Of a DNA stretch of 64,000 nucleotides, positions 11,830-25,117 are shown one piece after another. A program made the translations under genes and the position numbers. The notes beneath the pieces are model-generated. The model was not told where the DNA came from, made no database searches, and saw only the letters and a program-made list of their open reading frames with translations. Origin of the DNA: Augochlora pura (Eukaryota; Arthropoda; Insecta; Hymenoptera; Halictidae); the NCBI RefSeq assembly GCF_028453695.1, contig NC_135782.1, positions 11,098,001 through 11,162,000 on the forward strand, given 5' to 3'. Each line of letters starts with the position of its first letter. The first letter of the stretch is position 1.

Positions 11830-12720
11830 ATTGTCAGGTGGTTTAATCCCGGTGGGCGACGCCCAGGTAGGGGAGAGTTCTGCGAGATATTATAGCTCAC
11901 CAGGTGGTGGGACTCTGTCGGAGATGATGAATTAGCAATTTTTACCGGTCGCTCTGGCACCGTCCGACTCCCGTCCCCTCGGCACGGGCCCAGCCCGGCC
12001 CGGCCCGACCCGATAAACTTTCGAGGCAAATGATGATAAGTCTCGTGCATAATTTCCCCGGGTGTACCGCGAGATTGTACTCGAGATCCGATAAAAATGA
12101 TATGATATAATGTGGTACGGGTGATTCGTAGCCGGCGGCCGATCGGGGCTCGGACCGCCGCGCCGCACCGCGCCGCGCCGATTCGTATCGTGGCGGTTTT
12201 TATCGGGCTCTCGGGCTCGGAAGACGATTACTCCGGCGGATCATGTCTTTAAGCCGCGGTGCCGACGATGTTTTCTCTCCCCCGTGGACAGCGATGCCCG
12301 AGCTATAACGCGCGCCATAAAAATCCTTAAACGAGATAAGAAGCTTGTTAATCGATCCACCGTGAACGAATAACTGCCGCTTCGAATGGCAACGCTAGTT
12401 TGACTGTGACTGAATAAACGTCCACGGAACCGAGCCCGGCACCGATAATTTCCGTGATTATGCGCGCGGGGCCCCGTTTCTTGCCCGGCCCCAACGCCGA
12501 CGATCCGCCGTCATGTTGACGAGGATTCTGATCGGTGATCCCGCGTCGTTCCTCCCTTCTCATCGGCTTTCTTTGTCGTCGTCGTCGTGCCGGGATGTAG
12601 AACATGCAGAGGAGCTGTAACCGGGACGTGTATTGATATTGATGCGCTTGACCTCCCTACTATGCGAACACGAGGACCTCTCCACCTGTGGTTGCTACCT
12701 TATTATCCCGCGCATTCGTT
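11830..12720. other. CpG-rich island with CCCGG tandem
   Basis: Contains a short CCCGG-type 5-bp repeat at about 11987-12013 and AT-containing motifs such as CCATAAAAATCC and TTAATCGATCCACC. The mixture of GC-rich sequence and homeodomain-like ATTA or ATAAA sites resembles a conserved insect enhancer more than an exon. Frames of 78-123 codons on the minus strand have no recognisable domain. Confidence 0.4.
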
Positions 12721-13722
12721 TCATTTGCTTCTGTTTCGGTTTTGCTGATTTTATTCTGGATCTGTTTCATTCATGACGATTGTTTCACTATGATTTGGAT
12801 GAATAATTGTATCTTGATATTTATTTATTTATTTCATTTATTTGCTTTGTTTTTCTTGTGCTAGTCTAATTTTGTATTTTTTATAGCAAATATTTACTTC
12901 ATTATTAATATGAATTAAATATTATTAAGCTTGCAGATTATCATATGAATATAGTTAGATATTAATTGCAATTAATCTCCTTCTTCTTCTCTTAAAATAT
13001 ATATTATATATTTTTGTAGAAGCAATAGTTATATCTTGAAAGCACAATACAAAGTGTATATATGAAATATTAATTGTATATTATTTAACTAGGATAAGTA
13101 AGTAATCTCTGAGAGAATCATTTAAATTCGATTGACAGGATCTGTTTAAATTCATTTAACAAGAAAGACTATTTACTATATAAAAGACAGGCTGAGCGAA
13201 ATTGGTAAATTATATTTCGTATTGAATTTATTAATAGTAATGCTCCTACTACTTTTACGAAAAGTTGTTAAAGATTAAGAAAATTGTGATAGTTGTAAGT
13301 ACAGGAAACAGACTTGTATTTAATTATTCTGTCATCAGTAGAAAATCAAAATAGCTTTGTAAAGTGGTATAACATTGATTTATTCTAATAGAACGTCTAT
13401 GCTAAGAAGACTTTGCAAAAAACATTTTTAAAACGTAATTACTACTAGTTAATAATTGCCTTCCACTGTTAATACTAGTATCAGTATGGATAACTAGTAA
13501 ATTGTAATTAAATTGTGAGTTTGCGTTAATATTCTCTTGCAAGTGTCCGTCGTGTACACTCTTAATTAATGTATGTATAATGAATAATTAGTAATCGTAA
13601 TTGCATATTCAGCTTAAATATTGAAGGGTCATATTAACTATATTTGTTACAAATCTTGATTTCTGATCAACAATAAAATAAACCACTCGTTATAAATTAC
13701 AGTTCGATGAAGAAAAGAAATT
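12721..13722. other. AT-rich intergenic stretch, no gene seen
   Basis: Long AT-rich sequence with simple TTTAT runs. Nothing was recognised. Confidence 0.5.
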
Positions 13723-13945
13723 TTCTATTTTATCGTAAAATACCATAATTCTATTTCGTCATATAGTACCATAATCTTATTCTGTCATCAAATACAACAA
13801 TTCTATTTCTTCATACAATATCATAATTCTATTTTTTCATATAATATCATAATTCTACTTCGTTATAAAATTCCATAATTCTATTTTGCCATAAAATACC
13901 ATAATTCAACCTTGTCATAAAGTACCATAATTCTATCGTGTCGTG
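13723..13945 (+). repeat. 26-bp minisatellite, about 8 units
   Basis: From 13741 the units are exactly 26 bp for seven repeats, starting at 13741, 13767, 13793, 13819, 13845, 13871 and 13897. An eighth decays after 13923 and a partial unit precedes 13741. The unit runs TACCATAATTCTATTTCGTC then ATAAAA. Units differ by a few substitutions with no length change. Confidence 0.9.
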
Positions 13946-16900
13946 CTTCGATGCCAGAGATAATAAAGTTTTAAATGAAATTTCATCACGAGCTCCCCTA
14001 CTTATTTACCGAAAATAGTTTAATTGAAGAGCGTGCTTAACGAGCGTATCAAAATCATTTCTTCAATGATCTTACATTCGCCACTAGTTTAAATCAGGTA
14101 AAACGATTTTAGCATCCGGTAAAACAAGTACAAGGTATAGCACATCCTGCCATAAGCGATACTAACTTTTTCTATAGGCAATTTTCAATTAATGGGGGTA
14201 ATATTGAACAAGTATGTTTGCACAAATGGTTCGGGAAACCATAAAACCTTTCTCGCTATAATCAGCGGTTTAATGACATCGACCACTTTTTTGCAGTACA
14301 TATACTGCATCTCTATTGACGACCATAGAAACCATAAAGCAATCCTTCTGTATTTCTATTAAATTAAAAAACACGATACAACGTAACACAATTTATTTCT
14401 TTCATGAATAATTTCAGTAAAACGAAAATAAAATAATGCTACACGACATATTATTGTAAATTTGAATCGTTCACATTGTTACATATTTTATATGTTTGTT
14501 TTATAAAATATAAATGTATGAAGAATTTACCGAATAATTGTAACTTGCATCATTTTAATTGATTGAAGTGACACAAATCTATGTTTCCAATTTTTAAATT
14601 ATTGAGATGAAAAGCTCAAAATCTGTTGACTAAAAATTTTACATACTCTAATTTAATTTCGAATATAATTTAAAACAATGAAAATATTAAAATAATTATC
14701 TGCGTATAATTATCAACACGCTGCAATTATTATTGTAATCGATAAAAATAATTCTTATGGCGTGTATGATAAAAAACGGTAATCCAGTACAAATGAGAGT
14801 CGACGGTATATTTAATTAAACGTATAAACGAAGTTAAAATTACGTTGAAATGCGAGGCACGTAAAAATTGTTGCAACGCGCGAAGGTATTCGGTGGGATG
14901 AATGTGTGAAGAGTAAACGTTTATCGTGTCTGTCAGTCACGGAAGTAGTTTATTAACGCGAAAATAATGTTATCTGCGTAGCGAGTCCCTCTTTTAGTTG
15001 AAGGAAGTTAATTAGGCTGCGGCAATTATGCAAAGTGTTGCGACCACTGTCCTCGCTGATAAGTTAGAGCCATTGATTGTCGCTGTTACAAGATACTTTA
15101 AACACTGTATCACCTTATCTCTCATTGATTCGTCTTTTTTTCCGCTCTGCCCACGAAATCTTTTCATTAAGAGAAAGTTAAAAGCGAGATAGATATTTAT
15201 AGAACAGATTCGGAATGATTTACATACCTGCAACAGCATTTATTCTCTACTTTGTCAGTCTTTTTCACATTATTAATTAAAACACATAAAAACAGCTTTT
15301 TGGTCTGTCAGAGTTTCTCCTTTCTGAAAATTCATGTTTATTGATTATCCATAAAACAGATGCGCTGTTGTATTCTTTAAAAAGATGACAAAATCGAGAT
15401 GCGTTGTTCCCCTTAAAAGAGAGGATACAAAAGTATAAACCTTTTGCAATAAATTATTACATGTAGATGTGTTTGAAACACGTGAGAAATGTTTGTAACA
15501 AATGTCTTGATACAGGTGTAACAAAAAATACATAGATGATCTGTTTAACAATTCAGTAACATCGTCATCAACTATAGTATTAATGAAGTTAAGTTCAATA
15601 ATTGTTACAATAAAATTGCTGAGTAAAAAAGGCTTAGGATTGTTATAAATATGGTCAATAGTACATTTGTGAGAATGGTGCCCGGCCGAGGGTCAATATA
15701 ATACGCTCTTGTATAACGCGGTTGAAACATTATAGGCAATATAAATTCGTATTTATATAATAATAAATTTTTCTTTAAATCTTTCATAATTATATCAATT
15801 AGTATTTCTTTGTTCTTAATCATGTCCATGATACAACGATCACTATGTCTTCGACTTCTTCTATGTCTTCACTTAATTTCGTTCCTAGACTTTGATAACA
15901 AAAAAAAAAACATGTTTCAATTTAGAAGAAATAAGTATCATACTTAGTAAATTATTTATGAAATCTTTGTCAGGTGTCTGTATCGTTACTATAATGCAAG
16001 GAGTTAACCTTTAACAACAACAGCTGAATCTGTCAGACAGAAATATATCTGCGGGGTATTAGAATAAAAATGCAATACAAGATTAAAGAAAAACGAAAAC
16101 TATAACTAAAGTTCAAAAGTTTCTTTATAATGTAATAAATAAACATTTTGAAATGGAAGGATAATCATTTGCTACGAATATAATAAAGACTAAGGATCGT
16201 AGCTCTAATATCTTCTGTACTAGGAGGTTATGGTTAGATGTTAGGGTCACAAGTCAAGCTCATGTCAATACTATAAAAGAAATACCACAGTTTTTCTGTT
16301 AATTTTAATTAAAGATCGCCGAAATAAGGAAAAATAATTTACAATATGATTTTATTTCAATTGCGTGTTTATAACTAACTTAAAAATATTTTAGCAGTAA
16401 GAAAAATAATACAATTTTTTATTTTGATGACTTTGATAACTTTGACTAAGGAATTTACTTGCTTTGCATACTATATGCTTAATCGTAAATAAAATATTTA
16501 TTCCATACAGCTACATATTTTATTTTTATTTCATGATTGTATATATTGTTTATAATTTACCGAAACTTTTTTCACGATATTATATCTAATTTAAAAAATA
16601 GTTAAAAGTCTTTAGATACATCCAGGGTTTTTATGCCATTTATGTTGCTTATAGGTAACCTTATACGCGGAACATATATGCGCAATTATCTACAGTTTCC
16701 AGAACAAAACAGTGAGAACTATTGATGCTACCCCATGGTACATCACCTTAGATTCTCTCTATAAAAATATGGTCAAAGAGCAGATAGGAAAGTTCGTTAC
16801 AGCACACAGAAAAGGAATATTAAATCATCCCAACAAACACATCAAGGATATAAATTACATATCACAATAGAGAAAACTGAAAGGGAATAAACCAACCGAT

Positions 16901-17080
16901 TTGTAGAATTAAATTACAGAAAGAACATCGCATATAATGATAGCGACAACGCTACGATGCGTTTACTGCATGCTAGCGACATATTTAATTCATACTGCTT
17001 AGATGAACGAAGCTAGTTATAGATATAATTTAATATTAAAAAAAAATAATTCGCATGCTTTACTATTTGGCTGCCCGAAG
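13946..17080. other. AT-rich intergenic stretch, no supported gene
   Basis: No convincing exon. A moderately complex patch at 13990-14350 contains two AACCATAAA motifs and other Hox/Cad-like sites. A minus-strand GCAG|GTATGT donor-like site lies near 15228 but the adjoining frame is AT-rich and unsupported. A run of A at 15900 is simple sequence. Confidence 0.4.
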
Positions 17081-18480
17081 AATCGCGTTAAACGAAGACC
17101 ATGGTCGCAATATTTCTGGCGCGTGACAGGAATCCGCGTACCGCAAGAATTCGCGTTATACGGTAGTTTACTGTATCTCCAAGGACCGCCGTGAAGATTG
17201 TCGGCGGCCGACGCGTTCGTTCTAAATGTCCGCGGAAAATTTCTGGCAAGCGGTATTCTATCTCCGGCGATCTATCGCGGCGGAATAACCGCGTCGACCG
17301 CCGAGCCGGCGTGTTCCCCCGACTAAGCAATAGGGTCCGAGTTGCTCCGTGCGCCATTCATCCTGCTCACCTAGAAAATAAATACTCTCTCGCGTCACCG
17401 CGAGTAGCGAGTAAATCGTCACGGCGACTCAGCGCGGAGCGGTCAATCATCCCAATTACAGGTAAAACCGTGGAGGTTCTCCCACGCGCGACACCGCGCC
17501 GTACCACAGGCCGCCGATTCCCCTTAGCCAGCTGACGAGGTCGCCGGAGAAATGCGTCGAGTCGGTGGCCTGGTGGAAGGCCGTTCGTTCCGTGTTCGAA
17601 ATATCGGGGCCAGGATAGATAACGGGGCGAGGAAAGCCGTGGTGTCCCCGAGTGGAACTGTCCTATTACCGGGCAATACGGTAATGAATCTCCGATCGGA
17701 TGCAAATGAGGCAATTCGATGGAATATGGTGGCCAGGCGGTTAACGCGTTTCTCTGCCGGATAGAAGCGGGCGCAGGCGGGCACAGGCGGGCACAGGCGG
17801 GCAGGGCCCGAGTCGGTTCGGTATCGGGGCCCGTGTAAAGGGTCGGAGCAAGGGCCGAGAACGGCTCGGGGGCACGTGCACGCACGAATACATTAACACG
17901 CGCGTGCTTCTGACGGACTGCGAGCAGCCAGGGAGCTGCGAGCGGATACCCGGTCGACAACACACGCAGACGTTTAGGCGCCACGGCCTTCGAGCCAATA
18001 AATCCACGCTGCCTCATTACTAAGCTTGTCTCTTTAATTGAAATCTCGTGTTTTTCCGAGGCGGGCTTTTTTTGCCGGTCCCGCGAGTTCCAGCTTTTAT
18101 TTAAACTCCGCGCGACACCTCGCGATATCTTTCCCTCGCCGATGCCCGGCCCAGATGCCACCGCGCTTCTGTCTTCTTCTTGTACCCCTGTTGAGCTGGC
18201 AACGGGCCCGGACCCGGGCCCGACCCGGCCCGCACGATTTATGCGACTCATTCGAACGGCATACGTTCCGTGATCCGTTTCGTCTCTCCGGCTACTGCTA
18301 ATCGCTTCGTCACGTTCAGAAGCGGTTTTTCAGCAAAACGCGCCACGACCGTATCGGTTAAGAGGTGACAAACTTCTTGTGAATTCGACGGCGATGGTCG
18401 CCGCGGCGCACACTCGAACGGAACGCCTATTTTCTTGGGCGTCGTCGATGAGAATTATGCGGCTATAAGGAAAATAGCGA
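17081..18480. other. Large CpG-rich island (1.4 kb)
   Basis: The largest GC-rich block in the window. The longest ORF of the window (minus, 17367-18251, 294 codons) lies here, but its translation is dominated by Arg, Pro, Ala and Ser. Competing frames of similar quality exist on both strands, and no domain is visible, so it is treated as chance. A small 10-bp tandem lies inside (17767-17806). Confidence 0.45.
17767..17806 (+). repeat. 10-bp tandem repeat, 4 units
   Basis: Four units of GCGGGCACAG or close variants. Confidence 0.85.
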
Positions 18481-18505
18481 CATGTCGCTATTTCGACATA
18501 TTTAA

Positions 18506-18740
18506 CCCTCTTACTACCGAACAACGATAAATCGTTGTTGACTATTGTTGAAAAGATAGTTTTCTTAATATTTTTATTAAACAACAATTTTATTTCTTAT
18601 TTCTTCTCCCTTTCTCAATTTGTTATTTATCAGGCTCTTCAAAATTCTTGCAATTTCTTTCTGTAACTTTATCAAACTTCGTCAAACGAGTTATAAACAT
18701 TTCGCTCAGATACAGACTCTTTCGGCCGGTACTGAGAGCG
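18506..18740 (-). mobile_element. TTAA MITE family B (piggyBac-like), copy 1
   Basis: 235 bp between TTAA at 18502-18505 and TTAA at 18741-18744. Ends read CCCTCTTACTACCGAACAAC and, as reverse complement of the right end, CGCTCTCAGTACCGGCC. The whole sequence is the reverse complement of 30208-30410, including an AACAACGATAAATCGTTGTT palindrome next to one end. TTAA target duplication is the signature of piggyBac elements. There is no coding capacity, so it is non-autonomous. Confidence 0.8.
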
Positions 18741-18761
18741 TTAAGTTGATGCATTCATTAA

Positions 18762-19022
18762 CGTGTTCAGCACCGAAAATTAGCCACAAAAATATTAGAC
18801 ATATCATATTTTTTATTAAAAAATATGTCCCGGCACCTCTCGTTAATAAGAAGAAAAACTAGAAAGTTAAAATTTGTCATGGGGAGTGGCATTAGAACTC
18901 ATTCGCATCTGAAACATTCTAGTCAAATTCAGATCGTTCAAATATATTACGATGAAAATGAATTTTCAAGATTGGTCAGAAATTAGTGTCACTCATATTC
19001 GACTGACACGGCGCTCAATGCG
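18762..19022 (+). mobile_element. TTAA MITE family C (piggyBac-like)
   Basis: 261 bp flanked by TTAA at 18758-18761 and 19023-19026. Left end CGTGTTCAGCACCGAAA; reverse complement of the right end CGCATTGAGCGCCGTGT. It lies only 13 bases from the right TTAA of the family B copy, so two TTAA insertions are side by side. Confidence 0.7.
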
Positions 19023-19026
19023 TTAA

Positions 19027-21297
19027 ACTGCAGAATAAAGGATTTATATAATTATGAGAAAAACATCGTGAAATATAGATTTATAGACTGAACGGAATTG
19101 TATAATTTGAAACACTACTAATACCAAGTATTAATGATCACAACTTTAAAACACAATGTCTCTGAAGTAAAAATTGTTCAATATAACTTTATTAAATCTT
19201 TACTAAGTGATAATAATGTAGAAAAACCTAAATAAATGAATTTCGCATTCACATTAGTCCAAATTTAAATGTATCTGAATCCGCTCTTTCTGTTATTGCA
19301 ATTTAGATAATTATTGCCTAAATTCTATTACTTCATACGTTGTCGATGTTTTATGTATTACTGAGCATCTTATTAACAATAATTTTCTGGAAATAATATT
19401 CTGATCTGATTTAAATTTCATCTCTTAAAAATTGTATAGAATAAAAATCTATTCTTTTATATACAGTCAGAATTGAACTAATGATTTAAAGTTGCATTTA
19501 AAACTATCTAGTATTTAAAATATCTAAATTCACCATTTAGTGATAAGGTTCTAAGAACTAGTGAAATTAGCTGCTAATAGCTGCAATTAATAAAATAAAT
19601 CTAATATACATGGGTAATTAATTGCCTGGATTAGAAAAGTATATAAAAAAGAAGTATTATATATAAATTAATGATCTATATTTTCCAATTATGTTTACGT
19701 ATCAACATATAAAACTCAGAGAAAGGTATTAATTTATATATAAAACTTTTCTTTTTCTATATGTTTTTAACCCAGGAAATTAATTATCCATATATATTAG
19801 ATTTATTTTATTGGCAACTATCCTATTAAATTTATTTTATTAATCATGACTATTAGTAGTGCTAGAGCAACCATAATCATGTCATGCAACAAGTGTGTTA
19901 CAACAAATGATATTATTAAGATTAAATGATATCGTTAAAATGAACTAACAAGTAAAACTACGCCCTCAAATATTTAAACATAAAGAAAGTACTCCTTAAT
20001 GAAGGAAAAATGTACAAAAATGAATTCTGTATATGTCTATCACAATAGTCGCCATCTTTAGAATCGAGTTATAACTTAAATTCGAGGTATCTCCGAACAA
20101 CGCGGTTTCGCTGTGATACGATTCAATAATTGGAGAAATCTCCTGTGCAATACAACATTGCTATGATCCGGTTTCATTGTAACGCGGACAGAACAAACGA
20201 CGTATCTATTCGAGTCATAAATGAACAAACGCTGTTTACAATTGTCGACTGCACCAAATTCGCGTCTTCACCTAGCATGGAAATAAATACGTCAAGATTA
20301 TAGGTCGGAATTAGGTAAAAGTATGAGTGAATCAAATGGAATAGACACAGTTAAAAATAAAATAATGTGTTCATCGAAATTACTGAAGGATAATATAATA
20401 TATAAATTCCTAGTTTGTTCTTACTCTCATTTTTCCTTCGATTCTCTTACAAGTTTAATCTCTGCTCGCACGATTTCTCATTTTCAACACGTCTGTTATT
20501 ATTAGACTGCAGATTTTATGCATTTATGACAAAAATTTATAGATTGAATACAATGTTACAAAGGAATTAGAGGAATATAATTGTTACAATTATTAGTAGA
20601 GGGTCATGCTTCTTACAATCAACTCAAACAATTTTTATTTCGTATCAACAATTACTAGTCTAATTATAAAATAGCCATTACATTCTTCTTATTCCCTCAT
20701 TCCATCATTCTTCTTCCAAATATACACTTCCACGTACAAATTAATGCAATTAGAAGAGAAACAGAAGAAAAAAATGTTTACTCTGCACAAGTCATTTCAT
20801 ATGGACCATATGGAAACCATTACTATAAAAACATTTTTTTATTTTACGTGAATGAAATTTTTCATAGCTAAATTACCATTTTTCTTAATATATATTTTTT
20901 GGTATTGCTATATATAGTATTAGTTATTGTATATTCTTTCCTTAGTGTAATGTACATATACACTTTCACCTTAATCGTTTACTTTCATACCTAATAATTG
21001 AAAGAAATATTTGCGAAAGCCACTATAATGACAAGTTGTGCCTATGACGTTAAAATATGGTAAAATTCTCGGGTTAAAAATCTGTTGATGAAATGAGTGC
21101 CACTTGTAGCATTATAAAAAATAGTTTATAATAAATTTAGAATTAAAGAATTAATTTCTACTTCAAGAATGAATTATAATAAGTTTGCTTCAATGTTATG
21201 TATATAATAATTAAAAATTACATACATTATATCAAATTTTTGTGAAATAAATGACCAGTACGAGGATCCAAATAAAAATATCTCAAAACGGAACATA
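19027..21297. other. AT-rich intergenic stretch, no gene seen
   Basis: Long AT-rich sequence. A GC-richer patch of about 250 bp at 20040-20290 may be a small regulatory element. A minus-oriented R1 fragment (AGACTGCAGATTTTATGCAT) lies at about 20505-20545. Confidence 0.4.
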
Positions 21298-21301
21298 TTA
21301 A

Positions 21302-21545
21302 CCTCGTGCCGTGCCATTTTCTTTAGAAATTGCACGATTAGAATTTCTTCGATCGCACTAAATTCTTAGATGAAAAAGGAAATTTTATATTTATCGTGTG
21401 CTAATATCTACTTGAATGTTTAAATATTGGTAACGAAAGAATAAAATTTGATTCCCAGTTAAAGGAACGGTTGAATATTCATACCTGATAGATTATTACT
21501 AGAAATCTCCATCACGAGTCTGACTCGTTAAAGTACGGCAAGGGA
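21302..21545 (+). mobile_element. TTAA MITE family D (piggyBac-like), copy 1
   Basis: 244 bp flanked by TTAA at 21298-21301 and 21546-21549. It shares the subterminal palindrome CGAGTCTGACTCG and much of its interior, in the same orientation, with 37033-37270. Confidence 0.75.
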
Positions 21546-21714
21546 TTAATAATAAAAGCAAAATTTCATAATAAATAAATTTAGTGAAAATCGTTGAGAT
21601 GAATCAAATCAAGTGAAACCAAAAAATCTCTTCACCTCGAATCGCAGACACATAGATTTTATGCTTATTAACACAATCGAAGTACGATCCTTCTGTACAC
21701 AAACGAGCGTGAAG

Positions 21715-22575
21715 TTTAAGATCGAACCGAAAAACCGTCTACTTTTGTCAACTCCGTTAACCTAATTATCGCGTTACACGGGGAACACCTGTTTTCTTCG
21801 GCTCCAAAGACACTGGACCGAAACTTCGAAGAAGCGAACTTCTCGTATAATATCGAGGTTAATGCTTCGAGCCCGTCAGTGGCAACAATGGAGCGTGTTC
21901 CCCGGTCCATTACTAATTTCGATTGTCTCGGGGAAAGAGCCGGTTTATCGGGCGATTCTAGTCCTTTGTGCGGGCTGCTGCAAGAACGGAAGACATATTT
22001 TTACGCGAAATGGCGAAAAGTAAAAAACCGTGTTCGATTAAAGCGTGAAGGTGTACGGTGGCGCAACATGGAGGGGAAAGCGGCGTTATCGAGCCGAACG
22101 CGAGAACGGTGGCTAGTCCCTTTCGAAAAGGCTGATTTCAATTCCATCCATTTTTATAGGCGCAAAGTGGATTTCGATCGTGAGTTCGGCGCGCGTATTT
22201 CGCAACAGGCCGGGAATGTCATAACGCGTGTCACTCGGACGGTGTTTCTTGCCAGAAAACTCGGTCGCGTTCGAGCGGGACCGAGCTTTTTCTTCGTGGC
22301 TAGCGAAGCGTAATCTTAACCAGGTTAATGTAAAAAGCCTAATCATTCGGCAAACGCCGGTTTTTTCGACGAGCCGGCGGTATCGTGGCAAACGCGTACA
22401 CGCGCGCCACACGTACACAGGGAAATTTCACCGTGGAACTGCATGATCTTGTTGGGATCGATTGAGATCGAAAGCTTCTAAGCTTCTTGCTACTCTGATT
22501 ATTGTGTCGATCGTATGTACAAAACCGATTGATCGATGCAGTGCGGTTTTCGCGTAGTGCCATACAAGAAATCGC
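21715..22575. other. CpG-rich island
   Basis: GC-rich with competing frames on both strands, the longest 144 codons on + at 21879-22313 (Arg/Lys-rich, no domain). None is supported. Candidate regulatory island or non-coding exon. Confidence 0.35.
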
Positions 22576-23316
22576 GCGTTGTGCTGGAGAAATTACGTTA
22601 ACTTTAGCGAATTGAGCTGTCAAAGATATTTTAGAAACCTAGGCGTAAATACGAATAGATTTTATTTAAACCTTTGGGTACATGCCGTCTATGGGAATAT
22701 ATACTATTATGTACTTACTCTAGTAAGGAACTATAGCTTTTATAACCTTATATTCGCAGGTGGAATTTATTATTAGCTTAAAGTTTTGCTCAAATATAAT
22801 ACTGTTAACATAGGAAATTGCAATTAGACTTTTTCTATTTAGTAATCATAAGATCGATAGTGCTAGATGAGTACATCTATTTTCTTTTGTTATAACATCT
22901 GTTGCTTTAAAAAAGCTTCGTTAATTCCTTCTATTAGACAATTGTATTTTCAATTCGAGACAAGCATATATGAACTAGTTGGGAAGATTAATAAAGTAAA
23001 TGTTATTATGTGTTTTTATTGTTAACAAGTATTTCCATCATCGCAAGTACATTGTACGTATTATTATCTCCTATTTTGTACTGTGACGTTAGGTACGTGC
23101 TAAAAACGCTAAAATGAACCAAACTTTTACAAAAGTACTTCTGGAACAACTTTAATTGATAATAAAAATTTAACGTTTAAAAACTTTAAAAGAATATAAA
23201 ATATGCATCTCTATCTTTACAGTTATCATTTAAGCTTTAAAATACTTTCGCATAAAGGAAAACATAGCTATTAATATAGCAATTAAATTCTTCTCATGAA
23301 TAATTAGAGTATGTTT
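22576..23316. other. AT-rich intergenic stretch, no gene seen
   Basis: Nothing was recognised. Confidence 0.45.
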
Positions 23317-23388
23317 CAAATTTTAATTATAATCCAAATTTTAATTATAATCCAAATTATAATTTTAATCCAAATTATAATTTTAAAT
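23317..23388 (+). repeat. 18-bp tandem repeat, 4 units
   Basis: Four 18-bp units of CAAATTTTAATTATAATC, the last two with TTATAATTTTAATC variants. Confidence 0.85.
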
Positions 23389-23499
23389 ATTACAAAAACA
23401 AATATAATCTTCAAATTATCGACTCCACGTCTGCTTTCAAGTTAAAACAACTTCCGAGCACAAAGGGTTGACAAAAGTTCGTCGAGTTTACCACAAATA

Positions 23500-23800
23500 A
23501 TTTTCTAATCGATCTAAGAAATATTTTTTTCTCCATATTTATGAAAACGGAAGATCAAAAAGTAGAATACGTATAAAAATTGACATTTGAATAATTATAA
23601 CAATAAAGATAAAAGACACAAGTCCACAAAATGCCTAAAAATTTGTCACAAACAAGTGCAAAAATTCAAAATTACAACTACAAAACTAATAGATCTAAGA
23701 AATATTTCTCTTCTCCAGAATTTATAAAAAAAAAACATAACAGAAAGGCGAATTTGCATAAAAATCTGCATTCGAATAATTATACCAAAAGACATGAAAG
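23500..23800 (+). repeat. Diverged tandem duplication of about 182 bp
   Basis: GATCTAAGAAATATTT with a following TTCTCCA block at about 23510 recurs near 23693. Both copies continue with matching AAAAATTGACATT/AAAAATCTGCATT, TCGAATAATTATA and AAAAGACA blocks. The duplication underlies an apparent Lys/Asn-rich 120-codon frame (23631-23993) that is probably not a gene. An AGCACAAAGGG|TTGA motif at about 23458-23471 resembles a solo right end of TTAA family A. Confidence 0.5.
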
Positions 23801-24560
23801 ACTGGCGTCAACGAGATGTCAAAAAGTCCACCACGAACGAAAACTCGGAATCAATGGTGGGGCCGTCCGAAATTACAATTGCAAAACAATAGATGATAAA
23901 ATTATCGTGGTACAAGGTAGCTCGAGGAAGGGTAGTCGCGAAAGAAACGGTAAGGCAAGGGCCGAGATAAATTACGGTGTTGCGCACCAGTAGGTCAAGC
24001 CTCGGTGATGTATGGGAAGCGATCAGCAGCTCTTCTAGATCACCGCGTCGACTTCCACATACATTTTGGTGGACAGAGCGACGCGCAGAAAGGGCACGCA
24101 CGACGAAAGAAAGGCAAGAAGAAAGCGAAGAAGGAGGGAAGAAGGAGTCCATATCAATTTATCTCATCGAAAAATAATCGTCGTGGCTACCGGCGTGCGG
24201 CAAAAGCACCCGCGAGACCAGCGGCCCGGTCGCAGGCGGGTTTGCTCGTTAAAGATCACAGCTGAAATATCGCGGCCCGTGTTCGGGTATATTTGAGCCA
24301 GACTTCTGGTTACGTGTCCTCGGGGCTGTCGCCGGGAAAAAAGTTTGAGTCCCTTGCAAGACAGCATCCTGCCGGTCAGTGATCCTGGCGTCGGCTCGGC
24401 CGTGGCCGTTTCGGCGGAGGTATATTCAGCACGGTCCCCTGGTCCACGATCCATGGCCCATGATCCAAGGATCCACGTTCCGTGTTTATAGGCTATGCTC
24501 TCCGACCTATGGCGCACAGTGGGGCAGAGTGACGAAGTTGTGTCGAAATCAAGGAACGTT
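23801..24560. other. CpG-rich island
   Basis: GC-rich with overlapping Arg/Lys-rich frames in at least four phases, none with a recognisable motif. A purine-rich tract lies at about 24085-24150. Candidate regulatory island. Confidence 0.35.
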
Positions 24561-25113
24561 CGATGGAAACGAAATGAAACGATAATTGTTCTTTCTACGT
24601 TAAAGACTAAATGGTACGGGATGTAGTGACAAACACAAGGAACGTGTACTTTTTAATCTGGAAAATTTGAACTTGAAATATTGCAACGAAATTGTGATTT
24701 GTTAAGTATCATGCACGGTTGAATTTCATAATTTTTTCATACGATTTTACACGCTTATCTCTAATCTGGCTGCCAAATTTATTTATCACTTTAAGTTTTT
24801 CCAGAAAAAAATCAGAGAATTATCAGATAATTTCAAATTATCTAACTTTATATTTCCGCGTCTAACTAAGAAAAATGAGCTTAATTTTACACTAATAATT
24901 AAAAGTTACATTTTAACTTTATATATACAACATAAACATTTTATATTTGACGCGTTTATTTAACTATTTCTATGATCAGGTATACATCAATTAAACATCG
25001 TAAACAACAGTTAAAATAACCAGATATCTACATTTTGATATGTTTCAACAAACAGCGTAAATTTCGGTGTGTACAAAGTAGTAAAATTAATGAAATATCA
25101 TTTGCGACCTTCT
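24561..25113. other. AT-rich intergenic stretch, no gene seen
   Basis: Nothing was recognised. Confidence 0.45.
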
Positions 25114-25117
25114 TTAA

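Noticed and set aside
15012..15239. 75-codon minus ORF beginning MLLQ with a GCAG|GTATGT site
   Set aside because: The GTATGT sits after only four codons and the rest is AT-rich; neither a coding exon nor a clear acceptor can be established.
16005..16030. TTAACCTTTAACAAC as a TTAA-element end
   Set aside because: No partner terminus, and the sequence after CC does not match any of the families.
17367..18251. 294-codon minus-strand ORF, the longest in the window
   Set aside because: Lies wholly in a CpG island. The translation is Arg/Pro/Ala/Ser-rich low-complexity sequence with no domain, frames in other phases are similarly open, and the start has no supporting context.
21879..22313. 144-codon + ORF
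   Set aside because: Basic composition from a GC-rich island, competing minus-strand frames, no domain or splice context.
23631..23993. 120-codon Lys/Asn-rich + ORF
   Set aside because: Lies largely over a diverged tandem duplication whose other copy is not open in the same way.
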